Of a stretch of 64,000 nt of DNA, positions 36,759 through 48,935 are shown one piece after another. Location: NCBI GenBank assembly GCA_035578175.1, contig JAQMRL010000001.1, positions 57,063,553 through 57,127,552 on the forward strand, given 5' to 3'. Numbering within the stretch: the stretch's first letter is position 1; every line of letters starts with the position of its first letter. The translations under genes were made by a program, and so were the position numbers. The DNA comes from Catonia carolina. Taxonomy: Eukaryota; Arthropoda; Insecta; Hemiptera; Achilidae. The notes beneath the pieces are model-generated. The model did not search any database. It saw only the letters and a list, made by a program, of their open reading frames with translations, and had not been told where the DNA came from.

Positions 36759-37914
36759 AATGCTAAGTAATTTTTTTTTTTATTTTAAGAAAGCCAACCT
36801 GTATAAATTTAGAATAAATTTATACTAAAAATAATCGAGTAATTCTATACATTATCGTTCTTGTAAATTCAAAAGGCCAGTGAGCCTATTGTTAACTGAT
36901 TCTGGCTACCTTTGTTTGGTTCAAAATCCCACGATTTTGGAGCAGTTTTTTGTTGGTGTTAGCACGTGTTACTTATAAGATGGGTACTGTTGGCATACAT
37001 TAAATGTGGTTTTTTGGTTTGTCTTTATCAATTTTATTTTGTCGTTTAACCCATGTACAGTGCGAAGTCACTTTAGTGGCTATAGAAATTGGTGGTGCAG
37101 AACGCAATAAAACTTGTTGCAGTGAGATCAATATACGTCTGAAACCGATCATTATGTATTTATTTTATAAATAATTCTTCAAAGAAACTGATAGCGTTTA
37201 CAGAAATAGAATATATTGAAAGGGAAATATTTTATTATCGTTTTAGTGTGAAGGGTGGGCTAGATTATTGAAAATTATTTATGCAAACAGTTATGCCGTC
37301 TGTAAAAAACGAATTTAAATTAAACGAAAATTAAAATTGTGTGAAAGCTGTGACTTTTTTCTACAGGAATTTGCTTTTGTTACAAACGGTTGGGTGTAAT
37401 GTACGCTGTAGCAAAGGAGGGAAGGGAGTGTAGCACAACAAAATACTACTTGCAGTGTTTCCCAACAAGTCACCCCCATATCATTCTCTTGCAACCTACA
37501 GAATTGTGAAATATACGTACGTAGATAAAATTATACTTTACAAATGGTTTTTGACATGACAAATCTAACTATATGAACGTGTGTGTTTCGTCATGGGAAA
37601 GGAATGTAATACGGCCGCTGTAGTAGTGGAACAGTACGGAAGAGCCGAAGCCTTAAGGGTTAAAATTGTCAACCACCTATCAATAATTTAAAGATCAACT
37701 TAAAAGCATGCAATACATAGCTTATTACCTTCATTTTTAATTAACCCAATGCAAGAAGAATTTCTGAATGCTACGTCAATTTTTGTTTTAGTTTATATCT
37801 CAACTGTGGGCTATTATTTATGATGTGGTTTCATGGGTTAAAAATAGTATGTAAAAGGCGAAGTTTGCACAAATATGCATTTACTTTCTAAAAAATGTAA
37901 AAAATTTAGGGATG

Positions 37915-37975
37915 TTATAAGCCAGTCATGGGTCGGTCAGATTTTTAAATTTCTTCTCTAATCATTAATTAGTAG
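37915..37975 (+). repeat. Direct repeat with 39217-39275
   Basis: TATAAGCCAGTCATGGG(T/C)CGGT(C/T)AGATTTTTAAATTTCTTCTC occurs at both positions with two or three differences. The copies are 1.3 kb apart and flank the GC-rich island at 38635. Confidence 0.75.
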
Positions 37976-38634
37976 CCTACGTATATTTAAATGTTGTAAA
38001 GAGTGAGGAAAGTTGTTAATTGATGGTACATCCAGTTGATAAATCTTTCGTTTTGTACTCTAGTGTGTGAAAGCTGTGACTTTTTTCTATTATTTATAGT
38101 ATTTGTATTATACAAATTTGAAAATGTTCTAAAATGTTCTTTCAGAAAAAACTATTACCAGTATTTTGGCAGACATGAAACTGTTTTAATTGGCTGAATG
38201 CATACAGAGACTTACGAACAATCCTTTTCGAAGATTAAAGAATTTGGAATTGAGACTTTAAGCCTTGTGTACATTGGTCTATAATTAATCCATGCCATGT
38301 AAATGTTCACACTTATAAAAAGATTGTAAGTTAATAATAGTTTTAATTATCATTATTATTTCTATTATTAGTATATGATTTAAATTAATACATATAAAAA
38401 TGTTATATCATCATCTAAAGTTTGTAGTTACGATGGTAGTGATGGTAATGAAGTTAACTAATTTCTTTAAACTTATTAATTTTGTTCAACTGTGGAATGA
38501 GAACTATAAGAATAGTGAAATGAATCACGATATAGAAAAAACATACATAAAAAATTAGTTCAAAACCAGTTGGTGTATGTTTTGACACGATATCTAGAGT
38601 GTAATTCATATGCTAAAATCAAAAGTGTAGGAAG

Positions 38635-38905
38635 TGTGCTCGACGCCTAGAAAACAGAGCAGAAGCGCTTCGTTTTTTAAGCGGAACATCCCGAGGGCTG
38701 CCACCCCGGGTCCTAGACCGCCGGCCAACGGGTCGCGACGTCCTACAAGGAGAGAAGTGTGGTCATCCGGCGCATTCGTCCGCCAGGGCCACTTCTGCCT
38801 GTGTGTCGAACCACACAATTTACGTGGCGGTGCTTACGCCCGTATTTCTGGGGTGAAGCCTGCCCCGTCGTCGTAAAATCGGCGGTGGGATTTCTCGGTT
38901 TATTT
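38635..38905 (+). repeat. GC-rich island of unknown nature
   Basis: About 270 bp of much higher GC than the surroundings, open in three overlapping frames (two plus, one minus, 70-82 codons). The plus frame starting 38634 is Arg/Pro-rich and includes LRGGAYARISGVKPAPSS. I recall such segments from 5' regions of insect transposons but cannot name a family. There is no splice or start context that decides a frame. It could be an ORF1 piece or non-coding repeat. Confidence 0.45.
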
Positions 38906-39216
38906 ACAGGAAAACTTCAGTCTAAACTCTATTTTTTGGCTTCAACTTTATTTTTATTTACAACTGTACAATTTTTAAAAGCACGACTAGTAAATGAGAT
39001 GAAATGAATAAGGAATGGCGGGAATGTGAGTGGATCCAGTGACCGATTTCGGCGTGAAAATTTACAATGAATGTGTTGCCAATATTTTGAATGATACTGA
39101 ACTCTTGCAAAGAAAATTTTAGGTTCCAGTACAAATTTAGTATAAATAAAGTAGACAGTTTTCAAACATATGGCTAAGTTTCGTGGGTAGACGGCCTTGT
39201 AAAAAAGTGTTTAGAT

Positions 39217-39275
39217 TTTATAAGCCAGTCATGGGCCGGTTAGATTTTTAAATTTCTTCTCGTAATCATTAAGTA
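39217..39275 (+). repeat. Direct repeat with 37915-37975
   Basis: Second copy of the TATAAGCCAGTCATGGG block. Sequence beyond it on both sides is not clearly shared, apart from a later GTGAGGAAAGTT. Confidence 0.75.
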
Positions 39276-39279
39276 CACA

Positions 39280-42061
39280 TTTAAAGGTTTTCTGGAAACG
39301 TTACTGTTGTACAAAATGTTCAGTTTTGTAACATAAAAGAAAAACCCCGTTACTTTAATCAACTAATAAAATTAATTTTACTTTTCTTTTTATTTCTTTA
39401 CGGTTTTGTTCATGGAGTGAGGAAAGTTTCAGACCTTTAAAACTGGTGCTGTAGTGAAAAAATCCCTCCTCACTTCAACATCAGGTAGGAAATGAGAATG
39501 GTGAGACGATATGCAGGGCATTAATTCTCGTTATGACTCTCTGTTTTCTTCGTTTTCACAGTACTAACATTCCACAGAAAATTATCCTCTAATGTACTAT
39601 GTTGTAGAATAGCTATAAAATTTTATAATTCCAACTATGCAATTAAAATAAATTGCGATCAATATTCCCTCTTAATTTCCTCACGATAACAAAAATGAAG
39701 ATGTTTTTATGTGACTACTAATTAAGTTTTTTTATTAACTCAGGTGATTTTGTTTTGTTACCATCCTGCATAACCTTTGACATTAAATAGTTGTGCAGAT
39801 CTTTTCGGAATGGTTTTACGATATGAAAATCTGCAGAAAACGTAAAATATTGCTGAGTTATTTCCCCAAAGTCACAGAATTAAAATTTTCTTAAAATAAG
39901 TCTCGGGCAACTGAAATCTAATAATAAATAGTGAGCTTTCATTTAACTACAACTGAATTTAATATCATTAAATGAGACAAATTTAAACTAATACGTAATA
40001 ATACATGTATAATTGTTTTCCTGTAACTTACAATCATCTTATTATCTGACAAAGAAACTTAAATCAGATATATACCTTAAGTCAATAATGAATTACTAAA
40101 CAAAATTTTACTTTGATTTTTATGAATTTTAATTAGAAAAGTTTTTATAATTTCCTTCTCGACATTTGTGAGGGAGTGTAATAGTAGCGCGTTGGTTGTA
40201 AGCAAAACAAATTTAACTTCAAAAAAAGTAACATCAAACTTTATTTTTAATTTTGTAACGGTGTATATATTAGGAGCCAACGCTTGAGAGGGTAAGATTT
40301 ATTTTAAAAATAATATATAATTTAAACTTTTATTTCTATTAATAATACATGTTATTAGTTAGATGACTAACCTATAATATTTTTAGCCTATATTAAAATT
40401 GCCAAAAAAATTTAATGTTTCACTAGCTATCCTGAATCAATTTCTAACATTGAATCAGATAGAAGTTTATTTGTGTAAATTTAATGAGAATTCCAAATTT
40501 CAGATATTTTAACGCCCGTAGCCTATTTTATTTTGAGAAATAGTTATATATTTTTTTTTTGTAAATTGTTTAAAAAAATCAATGTTTTGCCACAATTTGA
40601 AACGTCTATAATTTTCAGGACAGCTTTGCAAAATTTTCAATCGACAGCTTTGCAAAAGGTATAACAGGGATTTAAGATAAATTTCGTGGTCGTCAGATTT
40701 TTTATTCATTAACACAAGTTTAAAAAAAAATAATTTAATCTCATAACATTACACACCGTTACTGTAAAATATTCATTTAACGGAATCTAAAATCTTTTAA
40801 CATTTAAAGGTTAAGTCTTATTAGGCCAATGTATGTAACATTCAAATTTTACAAGATTTACAGGTGGACGTCCTGCTACTGCGTTTGAAAGATGTTCCCT
40901 CAAAAGTGTTGAAATAATATTGCACATTAATAATATTAGTAGTTCGTGGTAGTCTATAAATAGTTTAGGTGAGATAATTTATTGTATGAAAAAAGTATAA
41001 TGGTATGCGATGACTTATCTTCTTTTGCAGGTCAATTAGTTGAGTTCAACATTTAGAAATGCCTTACGCTTATTAGTATTAGGTAATACATTGTACGTTA
41101 AGAAAAGTTCTGCGTGGTATAGGCTACACATTGTTTTTGGCTGTAGGTAAGAGGTAATTGTTTGATGTCAAATAATTGGTATTGTTACTTAAGTTAGTTT
41201 GAACTTTATTAAATAATTAATTATTTAATTAACTTACTTAATTATTGTAATTTACAATTTGTGAATAAATACTAAATAAATATTTTAAGTTTTAAGAAAG
41301 TCTGTATATTTTGCCCGAATGAACATAGTATTACGTGTTGCAAAATAAAAAAAATTCTAGAATGTAAGTACATGTACATTTTATTGGTATGCAGTGCCGG
41401 ACATTTGTAAATTTAAGTAAATAAACTAAAAAAGAAAACGATTAGATTGAAGTCGTTTTAGAAATTTGAATTAGATATTTTTTGGGGTCAGTTGAATAAC
41501 TACAAGGTTGACACAAAATCTAATTTTATTTATTAAGAAGTTGACCTTTTTGAGCATAAGCTGTAATTTTGTAAGTACAGGTATTATTGCATACTGCGTA
41601 GGTTATTTGTTCTAAGGTATAACTAAAATTACCTTAATTGTAAGTTTAATATACTGTGAGTTAGATACTGTGATATTTATCCGGCTAGATGGCTAGCGAT
41701 TCTGTAATCGTGTTTTGTGTGACAGGTGTACTTCATTACTTGCAGGGTTCTCTAGTCTTATATAGGGAGTAATTCTCTTGTTGATCTTTCTAGTAGAGAG
41801 TGGAAAATTTCAGTAGAGTCTACTATATTTTTTCTATTTTTATATAAATCTCTTTTCTTTCATTCATTTGTGTATTTATTTATCTGGAATAATTTATTTT
41901 TTGATGTCTCAGAGCAAATCTGATGTTATTGTTGATTAGTCAGAAGTAAACAGTTTGTAAAAGCACTCACTGTTATTAGTGGGTCTCGGTTGAACCTTTA
42001 GTGCAACTAGTGTCAAATGAAGTGAGTTAAAACCAGTTTTGTACAAACTGCAAAACACGTT
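39280..42061. other. No recognised gene
   Basis: AT-rich. Open frames at 40077-40280 and 40509-40715 (minus) are low complexity and unrecognised. Confidence 0.4.
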
Positions 42062-42073
42062 AAGATTGCAGCA

Positions 42074-43194
42074 ATTTGTGCATCTTCGTGTATTGCCTGA
42101 ATGGCTGCGTCGTCGGCAAATGTTGCCACTGTAGTGTTGTCATTTTGTGGAAGATCAGAAGTGTAAATGGTGTACAAAACAGGAGACAGCACGCTTCCTT
42201 GAGGAACACCAGCTTCAATTAATTTTAGAGATGATTGTTCGTCCTTATATTTCACTGTAAAGTATCGGTCCTCCAAATAAGATGCAATAATTGAGTAATA
42301 CTGATGGGGAAGATTTTGTTTAATTTTAAAAAGAAGACCCGCATGCCACACTTTGTCAAAGGCTTGCTTGATGTCAAGAAATGCCGTGGAGCAATATTTC
42401 TTTTCTTCAAGTGCTTTGTAGATGTTGTTTGCAACTCTGTGAATTTGCTCAATCGTGCCATGACCTTCTCTGAAACCAAACTGGCAATTCGGAATGAGAT
42501 TTATGGTATCCAGTACTGGGCGTAATCTCTGAAGCAATAATTTTTCAAATACTTTTGAAAGAATTGGCAACAAACTTATTGGTCTGTAAGATGATATTTC
42601 GTGTGGTGGCTTCCCAGGTTTTAGGATAATTATAATTTGAGCAACTTTCCAGTAAGAAGGAAAGTACTCCAGACGTAATATTGCATTAAAAATTATTGTA
42701 ATCAGCCTAAGGGCCTTGTCAGGAAGTTCTTTCAAAATTTTCCCCGTGATGAGGTCAAAACCTGGTGCTTTATTCGAACTCAAATTTACTTTAATGGTGT
42801 GTTGTATTTCAGACAATTTAAATACTTTTATTGGAGGACTCATTTGAAACGGAGATCTAAAAAATTCAAATAATTCTTTTTCATCGTCTGGATTGCATTC
42901 AGATGGGAAAGGTTTAAAAACCTCTGATAGGTACTCGGTAACCGCTTCAGCCTTGTCATGATTACTTTTAGCCCAACCAGTTGAAGTTTTAAATGGAGAT
43001 GTGTGTTGCTTCGGACGTTTAGCTTTCTTCATTTGCTTCCACAAAGAATAGTTTGTCGTGTTGTCAGGAGACAAGAGTTCCAAATATTGTTGTATTGAGT
43101 CGTTAGTAAAATTCCGTAACATTCGTTTCAAAGTTTGGGCAGCGTTATTGAAGAGCCTTTTGTCATGCGGGTTCCTAGAGCGTTGCCAATTTCG
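42074..43194 (-). pseudogene. Jockey RT, inverted 5' segment
   Basis: On the minus strand the frame starts at the junction with RNWQRSRNPHDKRLFN and stays open through SLWKQMKKAKRPKQHTSPF, then SNKAPGFDLITGKILKELP, YWKVAQIIIILKPGKPP, SYRPISLLPILSKVFEKLLL, FGFREGHGTIEQI, AFLDIKQAFDKVWHAGLL (first catalytic Asp), AGVPQGSVLSPVLYTIYTSD and FADD (42109-42120, catalytic pair). These are RT blocks 0-5 of a Jockey-clade LINE. The frame is uninterrupted over this segment, so the insertion is fairly young. The last residues of the open frame (from about CFAVCTKL) are flanking DNA. Confidence 0.9.
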
Positions 43195-43806
43195 TCACTT
43201 AGACAGCTACAAAATTGGCATAAAAAGTGGCGTATAAAAACAAATGAACACAAGAGTCTGCACGTCACATTTACACTAAAACGGGAAACATGTTCACCAG
43301 TGTTTTTTAACAACGTACAAATTCCACAATCCGATACGGCAAACCATCTTGGCCTCCACCTGGACAGGCGTCTAACATGGAGGACTCACATATGGAACAA
43401 ACGAAAACAGTTAAATCTTAAATACCAACAGCTGTATTAGATGCTTAATGGAAAATCCAAATTATCGGCACAAAACACATTGTTAATTTATAAAACTGTA
43501 CTTAAACCTGTGTGGACATATGGGATACAACTCTGGGGCACAGCAAGTCACAGTAACATTGAAATAATTCAACGGTTTCAGTCAAAAATACTTCGAAACA
43601 TCATGGACTCACCTTGGTACATATCCAACACTATATTGCACAGAGACACGAACACTCCCACGGTACACGAAGCTATACAGAAATTTTGCACCAGTTACCA
43701 AACAAGACTTGAAAATCATCAGAATCCAGAAGCCATCAATCTCCTAGACAACAGTGGAACACACAGAAGACTATGCAGACTACACCCTACAGATTTATTT
43801 TAATAT
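43195..43806 (+). pseudogene. Jockey RT, C-terminal segment in sense orientation
   Basis: Begins at SLRQLQNWHKKWRIKTNEHKS, followed by HVTFTLKRETCSPVFFN, NHLGLHLDRRLTWRTHI, LKPVWTYGIQLWGTAS, RFQSKILRNIMDSPWYISN and ends RRLCRLHPTDLF before a stop. It completes the thumb and C-terminal domain of the Jockey ORF2. One in-frame TAG at 43438-43440 stands where related proteins usually have Trp. About 160 bp of 3'UTR and the A run follow. Because its partner segment is inverted, no complete protein can be made. Confidence 0.9.
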
Positions 43807-43984
43807 GTGATTGTGTAATTTATTTTACATTCCTGGCAAGATCAATTCAACAAAATGGGAAATTTTATAGAGTAATACCAAGGGGTATTACTTACTCAAG
43901 ATTTATACTTACAACACATCTACTCATTGTTCTATGAGAGCAGATCGTAGATTTACAGTTATTCAAAAAAAAAAGATTGCAGCA

Positions 43985-45615
43985 GTTCTTCGTAGTGAGC
44001 AGTTAGTGCACAATTTTAGGTAAAAGGTAATAACTTATTTGGTTGTAAATGATCATATTTCTGTTTAGGTAAGTTTAGTTCAAATATTGGATAAGTTTAT
44101 AAAACATTTTTTAATAATATTATTTTGTTATTAAGTATAGTTTACTGTAGTTTTCTCGTTGTATCAAGCGTAATTATTAATTTAACTTTATTATTTAGGT
44201 GTTTAGAAATTGTGCAATATTGACGTGAAAAAATGAAAATTTAAAATAATCATAGTGGATAATTTAGGAGTTAAACAATACAAATAAATTAATAAAATTA
44301 GAGAACACAGATAATATTTGAATAATAGATACATAAAACAAGAATAACAGAATTAATAGAACAAGAAGTAGCATAGAAATTTAATACTTTTTTTAAATAG
44401 TACTGTATGAAAAACAAAATGAAATCTTTAAAAACTTAATTACTAATTTTTCTTAAAATATTTCATTTAATCATTAACTGTTCTTTATATTGAATATTGA
44501 ATATTGATATTTATAGTAAGAAATGAAAGAATTATAACAAAGTATATAATAATGCATATTATTCACGTTGTAAATGAAATATAAAACAGTATCGTTGAAT
44601 AACCTTACGGATCATTTTTAAAGTTAGATTACAAGCGATGCCAATAATTATACAATATAGGGAGTAATTACTTTACTTCCATGGAAATAGGAATTGAAAT
44701 TAATTTTAGAAGCACATTTCTTCACATTTTGTCATTTATAATACATGATAATTCGCGAGAAAACTAATTAGTCAGACATTTAACTTTCTTCATTTGGATG
44801 TGTAAAGCATTTCACTATTTCAGACATTTAAATACATTAACTACTTGAAGTTTATCGAACACGCTGAGTTGTTAATAGCGAAGTTAACATACATTTTCAA
44901 CCGTGTACGCGTTACAACGTAGTAAATTCGGCTTCATGCTGTTTTTATTCAACAAATAAACTGAAATAAGAGAAGAAAAGAGTTCCTTTTCACCTTTTAA
45001 AACAAAAATGTATTCCCTTTTTATCCTTTAAAACACATGCTTCAGTACTTCATATAAGTACTCAACCTTTCTTTTACAATTTCTGTAGTCCCTTTTCTAT
45101 CTTCCACATCATTCATTTCTGTGATAGAAGTAAAAGAAGGTACGGATAAATCTCGAATGATTGTATATACTCATGAAATACTCTTTGTTTATTAATAAGT
45201 AAAGTTTGTCGAGCAAACGTCTATACTTTTCAGCAAAAACGTATAATGGGTTACCGTCATAAACGACAAAAGTTGTTGTAAGTTGTTGTAGTTGTCTAAC
45301 TATACAACTAATTATGTAGTAAGGTATAAAAATTTGTATATACTGTATAGCTACACTTTTTGAAAGCTTTTGTAAAATTTTTTAGTATTTGTAACGTGAA
45401 AAACATTGGTTGAAAAGAATAAACTATAAATTTTTTTATTTACTTACAAACAAATGAACATTATAAAAATTCACTTTTTGAATTTATTATTCGGAAATTC
45501 AATTATTGTTTTTCTAATTAGTAAATTAATATATTGTTGCATTTAAGTTAACAATAATAAATTTATAATTTCAATTGTTTTTATAGCAAATTTTAAAATA
45601 GTATGCTATATATTT
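43985..45615. other. No recognisable feature
   Basis: AT-rich, with no supported gene. Confidence 0.45.
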
Positions 45616-45619
45616 CCTA

Positions 45620-45725
45620 AACAACCTCCGTCGTTCAGTGGTTGGCGTGATACGCTGCAAAGCGGAAGATCCCGGTATCATTCCTTGTCAGAGTTTGAAA
45701 AATTATTACTCGTTCAAACCTACCG
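45620..45725 (+). repeat. tRNA-derived SINE head
   Basis: CGTCGTTCAGTGGTTGGCG (A-box like), GCTGCAAAGCGGAAGATCCC, then a B-box-like CGGTATCATTCCTTG. The organisation resembles 35050-35150. Confidence 0.5.
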
Positions 45726-46389
45726 TTCCTTAACCTAAAAAAGACGCTAATGATCAGATATCGATGTGACGTAACAAAACAAGAAAGTTCACTTATTTAC
45801 AGTGCATAGACACCAGAAATTTAGGCAGTACATGAAACTTCTTTTCTTCAAAAAATCCCTACCACATGCTTAGGCATATAATCTGAAACATGCATTTCCT
45901 ACTTAATCCTGCACCGATAATAGTCGTTAAATTATTTAAAAATGCCTTTTAATTTAAGATATTAAGTTCATTTACTTATATGTATTTCTTTTTGTAAATT
46001 TTTTTTATGGATTCATCAATAATTGTCAACAATAAAGCGTATGTAAACGAACATTAACAAATTCCATAAATTTATGACATCAAGGCAAAATTGTAACTTT
46101 TTAAAACTAACTAGAAACAGCATTCATTGTCGCAATTTTTCTGATAAAAGAAAATATGTGGGTTAATTAATTCTTGGAATACATGTTATGCTTAATACAA
46201 AATCAGTAGTGTTTAGGTAACTGATTCAATCGTTCGATTAATTACGTATAGTATTGAAGAAATGCTAGTTAGTGCGGAAATGGGCATAGGCTACATGTTT
46301 CTGTATATCCACCTTAATTTCGTTCAATAAGTTTGTCATGTGCAGCAAGGTTTCGTCCCTCACTATTTACAACAACATCTTCGAACATC

Positions 46390-46810
46390 AACATTTTTCG
46401 AAGTGGTCTAAACCCCCCCCCCCCCCTTGTGGGCGATATACCTTTTTGCCTTTTTTGGTCTTACTTTTTAGACTTCTCACATAAAATTGGTGCGTTCAGG
46501 TGGGTCTAGGAAGGCGATATAGCTGATTTAAAACGATTGCCAAAAGGTATGTTATTTTATATTTTAAAAGAACATTAAATACGCGCTATTATCTAGCAGT
46601 AATAAAAAATAAAAAAATAAAATCAATGTATAGTTTCTGTTATACAGCCAGTCACTTTACTAACGCAGGTTTAAACCTTTTTTTGTTCTATCAAGCAATC
46701 ACCAAATGTAGACTGCCATTTTGATGACTATTTATAACAAAGGGAGTGTTAGAAAATGTTTGCTTAATATGGGCGATGGGCGTTGGGCGATAAGTTTGAA
46801 AATCTATGCC
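46390..46810. repeat. Possible decayed hAT-type non-autonomous element, with C14 run
   Basis: The left part reads AGTGGTCTAAAC, then 14 C, then TTGTGGGCGATAT. The right part, on the opposite strand, reads TAGGGCATAGATTTTCAAACTTATCGCCC. Termini of the type 'CAGTGGTCT-AAAC...GGGCGATA' are common in hAT elements. The ends are only loosely complementary and no 8-bp duplication was found. Confidence 0.28.
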
Positions 46811-46814
46811 CTAG

Positions 46815-48485
46815 ATAAGGGTAGTGACATTCTACCTCACGTTACTGCTGCGCTATGCACTTTTCATCACGATGTGCATAAGTATAGATATTAACAAAAT
46901 ATTGTTAAGTACAGATTAAAAAAAAATTGTTTTGAAATTATTTAAAAAAAGTATTTTATATTACCATAATTAGGCATATGTCCTTACTATGCTGCCAAAA
47001 GTTGTCGTTGTTAATGTAGAAACTTCTGGAAATATTCCAAATATAAAAACGAATCTTTTATTATCTGGAAGATCTAATTTTTGTTAAATTATCATAAATT
47101 TAGTTTACAGTGTTAGCAAATTAGTTTAGTTCCCCGTGAAATTGGGTTAGTAATCAATAAAACATCTAATCTGTATTTAAATCATAATTATTCATGTGTC
47201 CTTGACCTTGTACACAATTATATAATGTAATATACTTCATAAACGTTTCTTCAGAATAATAAGAATTATTTGTAGTTAATAATTATTGTTAGTGATGTAT
47301 AACAATATTGCATGAAATGTGAGTACTATTTGGTAAATATCTGTACAGTAAAAAACAGAAAACTTGCTGTTTAACTTTATGTTGGTCAGCTAACCTTTCT
47401 TAGTTCAGTGACGTTTCAATGGTCTCATGAGAGTTCCCCGTAATGTCGAGCTGTGTAGGTTTTGTATCAAAGTGCCAAAGGGTTCTTCTTAATATCAATT
47501 TTGTCGTAAATTGATAAAAATGTAATGCATACTGAAGAAAGAATGTACAGGAAGTAGTTTTTGAAACTTTAATGAATGTAAATAAGTTTATGCAAAATTC
47601 ACTACGAAAATATAACTAGTTTTAAAGAAATCCATTATTGTTTACAAAGGCGATGTAAAAATATCAAGTAAAACTACCTCAGTTGGTATTTGTAAATGTT
47701 AATGTTTCATTTTCTTAATTACCAATTTAACAGAATTTTATAAATTCATGAAGTTTTCAGTTTGTGTAAAAATAACAAACCTACAAGTACACCTCTATTG
47801 GACGATATAAATTAACATTAGAGATTCAATTCAGTGAACTTTTAGCAGTTAATTAAATGTTAATTTATTTCTTGTGCAGTAATAATTAGTTAATGAATAA
47901 GTAAAGAAACTGATATTCAAATTATTGATGAATAAATTGTTCATTACGTTACTTTATAAAGAAATTTAACTTTAATCAAACATACATGCTTATGCATTAT
48001 GAGCATCAACACTAATCAATATCAAAACAAATAGCTGCGTTGGTTTTCCTGACTTATTGTTCCAATACATAAATTTCTTACAAATTACCACGTTCTTCTT
48101 TCTTTAATGATTAATAATTAAAGTTTTAAATTATTTAAAACTGCAAAAATTATACTACAAGAGATGATGATTGTAATAAAGTGACATGATAGGATTAAGA
48201 GGGTAAGGCCCCCATTGATGCCTCTTCAAGAATTGTAATTAAATTCTTCTGAATTTTCAATAAGCTTTATTATTTTAAACGGTACTGCAGCGACTTAAGT
48301 ATATTTTAATAATCAACTATATCAACGAAATAAAGATTGCTAGCTCGAAAGCAAAGAAGGATCCTAGATCTAAAATACGCTATGATTAAAACACTGGAAC
48401 TATGTTATAAAATTAACAATGAACTGAAAATTATTAATAAATATTTTTTAATCTCAAACTTTAAATACATATATTTTTAATATTC
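46815..48485. other. No recognisable feature
   Basis: AT-rich; nothing supported. Confidence 0.45.
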
Positions 48486-48489
48486 AATG

Positions 48490-48935
48490 ACTTGTATTAG
48501 CGGATGACTTATTTTTATTTGCAATTACGGAGAAAGAAGCTTTTCATAAGAATAACGACTAAAGAAAACGGCTGAAAAGGTTATTTTGAAAATTTTCTTT
48601 GAAAACACCGAAAATATAGCCTATCATCAGAAAATACTACTCCAAAATTTATTAAAGTCAAATAACGGCAAAATTAAATTTGTGGATAAACTTGATTATT
48701 TCGGGGATTATTATAGGAAAGAAGAATAACATTAAAGCTGTAACGAAAGGGAGAATTAAGAAAATAAAATAAATTTTACATCCAAATATGTTTATAAGAA
48801 AAAATACTTCACGAAACGCCAAAATTAGACATTAATATAAAATTTTTAATCCTATGAAATGAAAATAAAAACAAATACAGAGTAAAGAAACAATAGAAAG
48901 AAAAATCCTTCGTAAAATTTGTAACGCGAACATTA
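48490..48935 (+). pseudogene. RTE-like RT fossil (ADDL box and following region)
   Basis: The frame near 48491 reads LVLADDLFLFAITEKEA, the catalytic ADD box in a form typical of RTE-like LINEs. It is followed, through stops, by GKIKFVDKLDYFGDYYRKEE (compare the F-YLGE block), and later KTNTE and IERKILRKICN, like the TEK-E--ERKILRKI motif. These come before the region found at 4120-4470 in the same type of protein, so both belong to the same LINE type but not necessarily one insertion. Confidence 0.58.

Larger units (their letters stand above)
42074..43972 (+). mobile_element. Jockey-clade LINE insertion with 5' inversion (twin priming)
   Basis: The 3' segment (43195-43972) is in plus orientation and ends in an A run. 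The more 5' segment (42074-43194) is inverted and lies before it. AAGATTGCAGCA occurs at 42062-42073 and again at 43973-43984, straight after the A run, as a 12-bp target duplication. The inverted piece ends just after the FADD box and the plus piece starts a few residues further on in the same protein, exactly the arrangement made by twin priming. The element is also 5' truncated: the endonuclease is absent. Confidence 0.87.
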
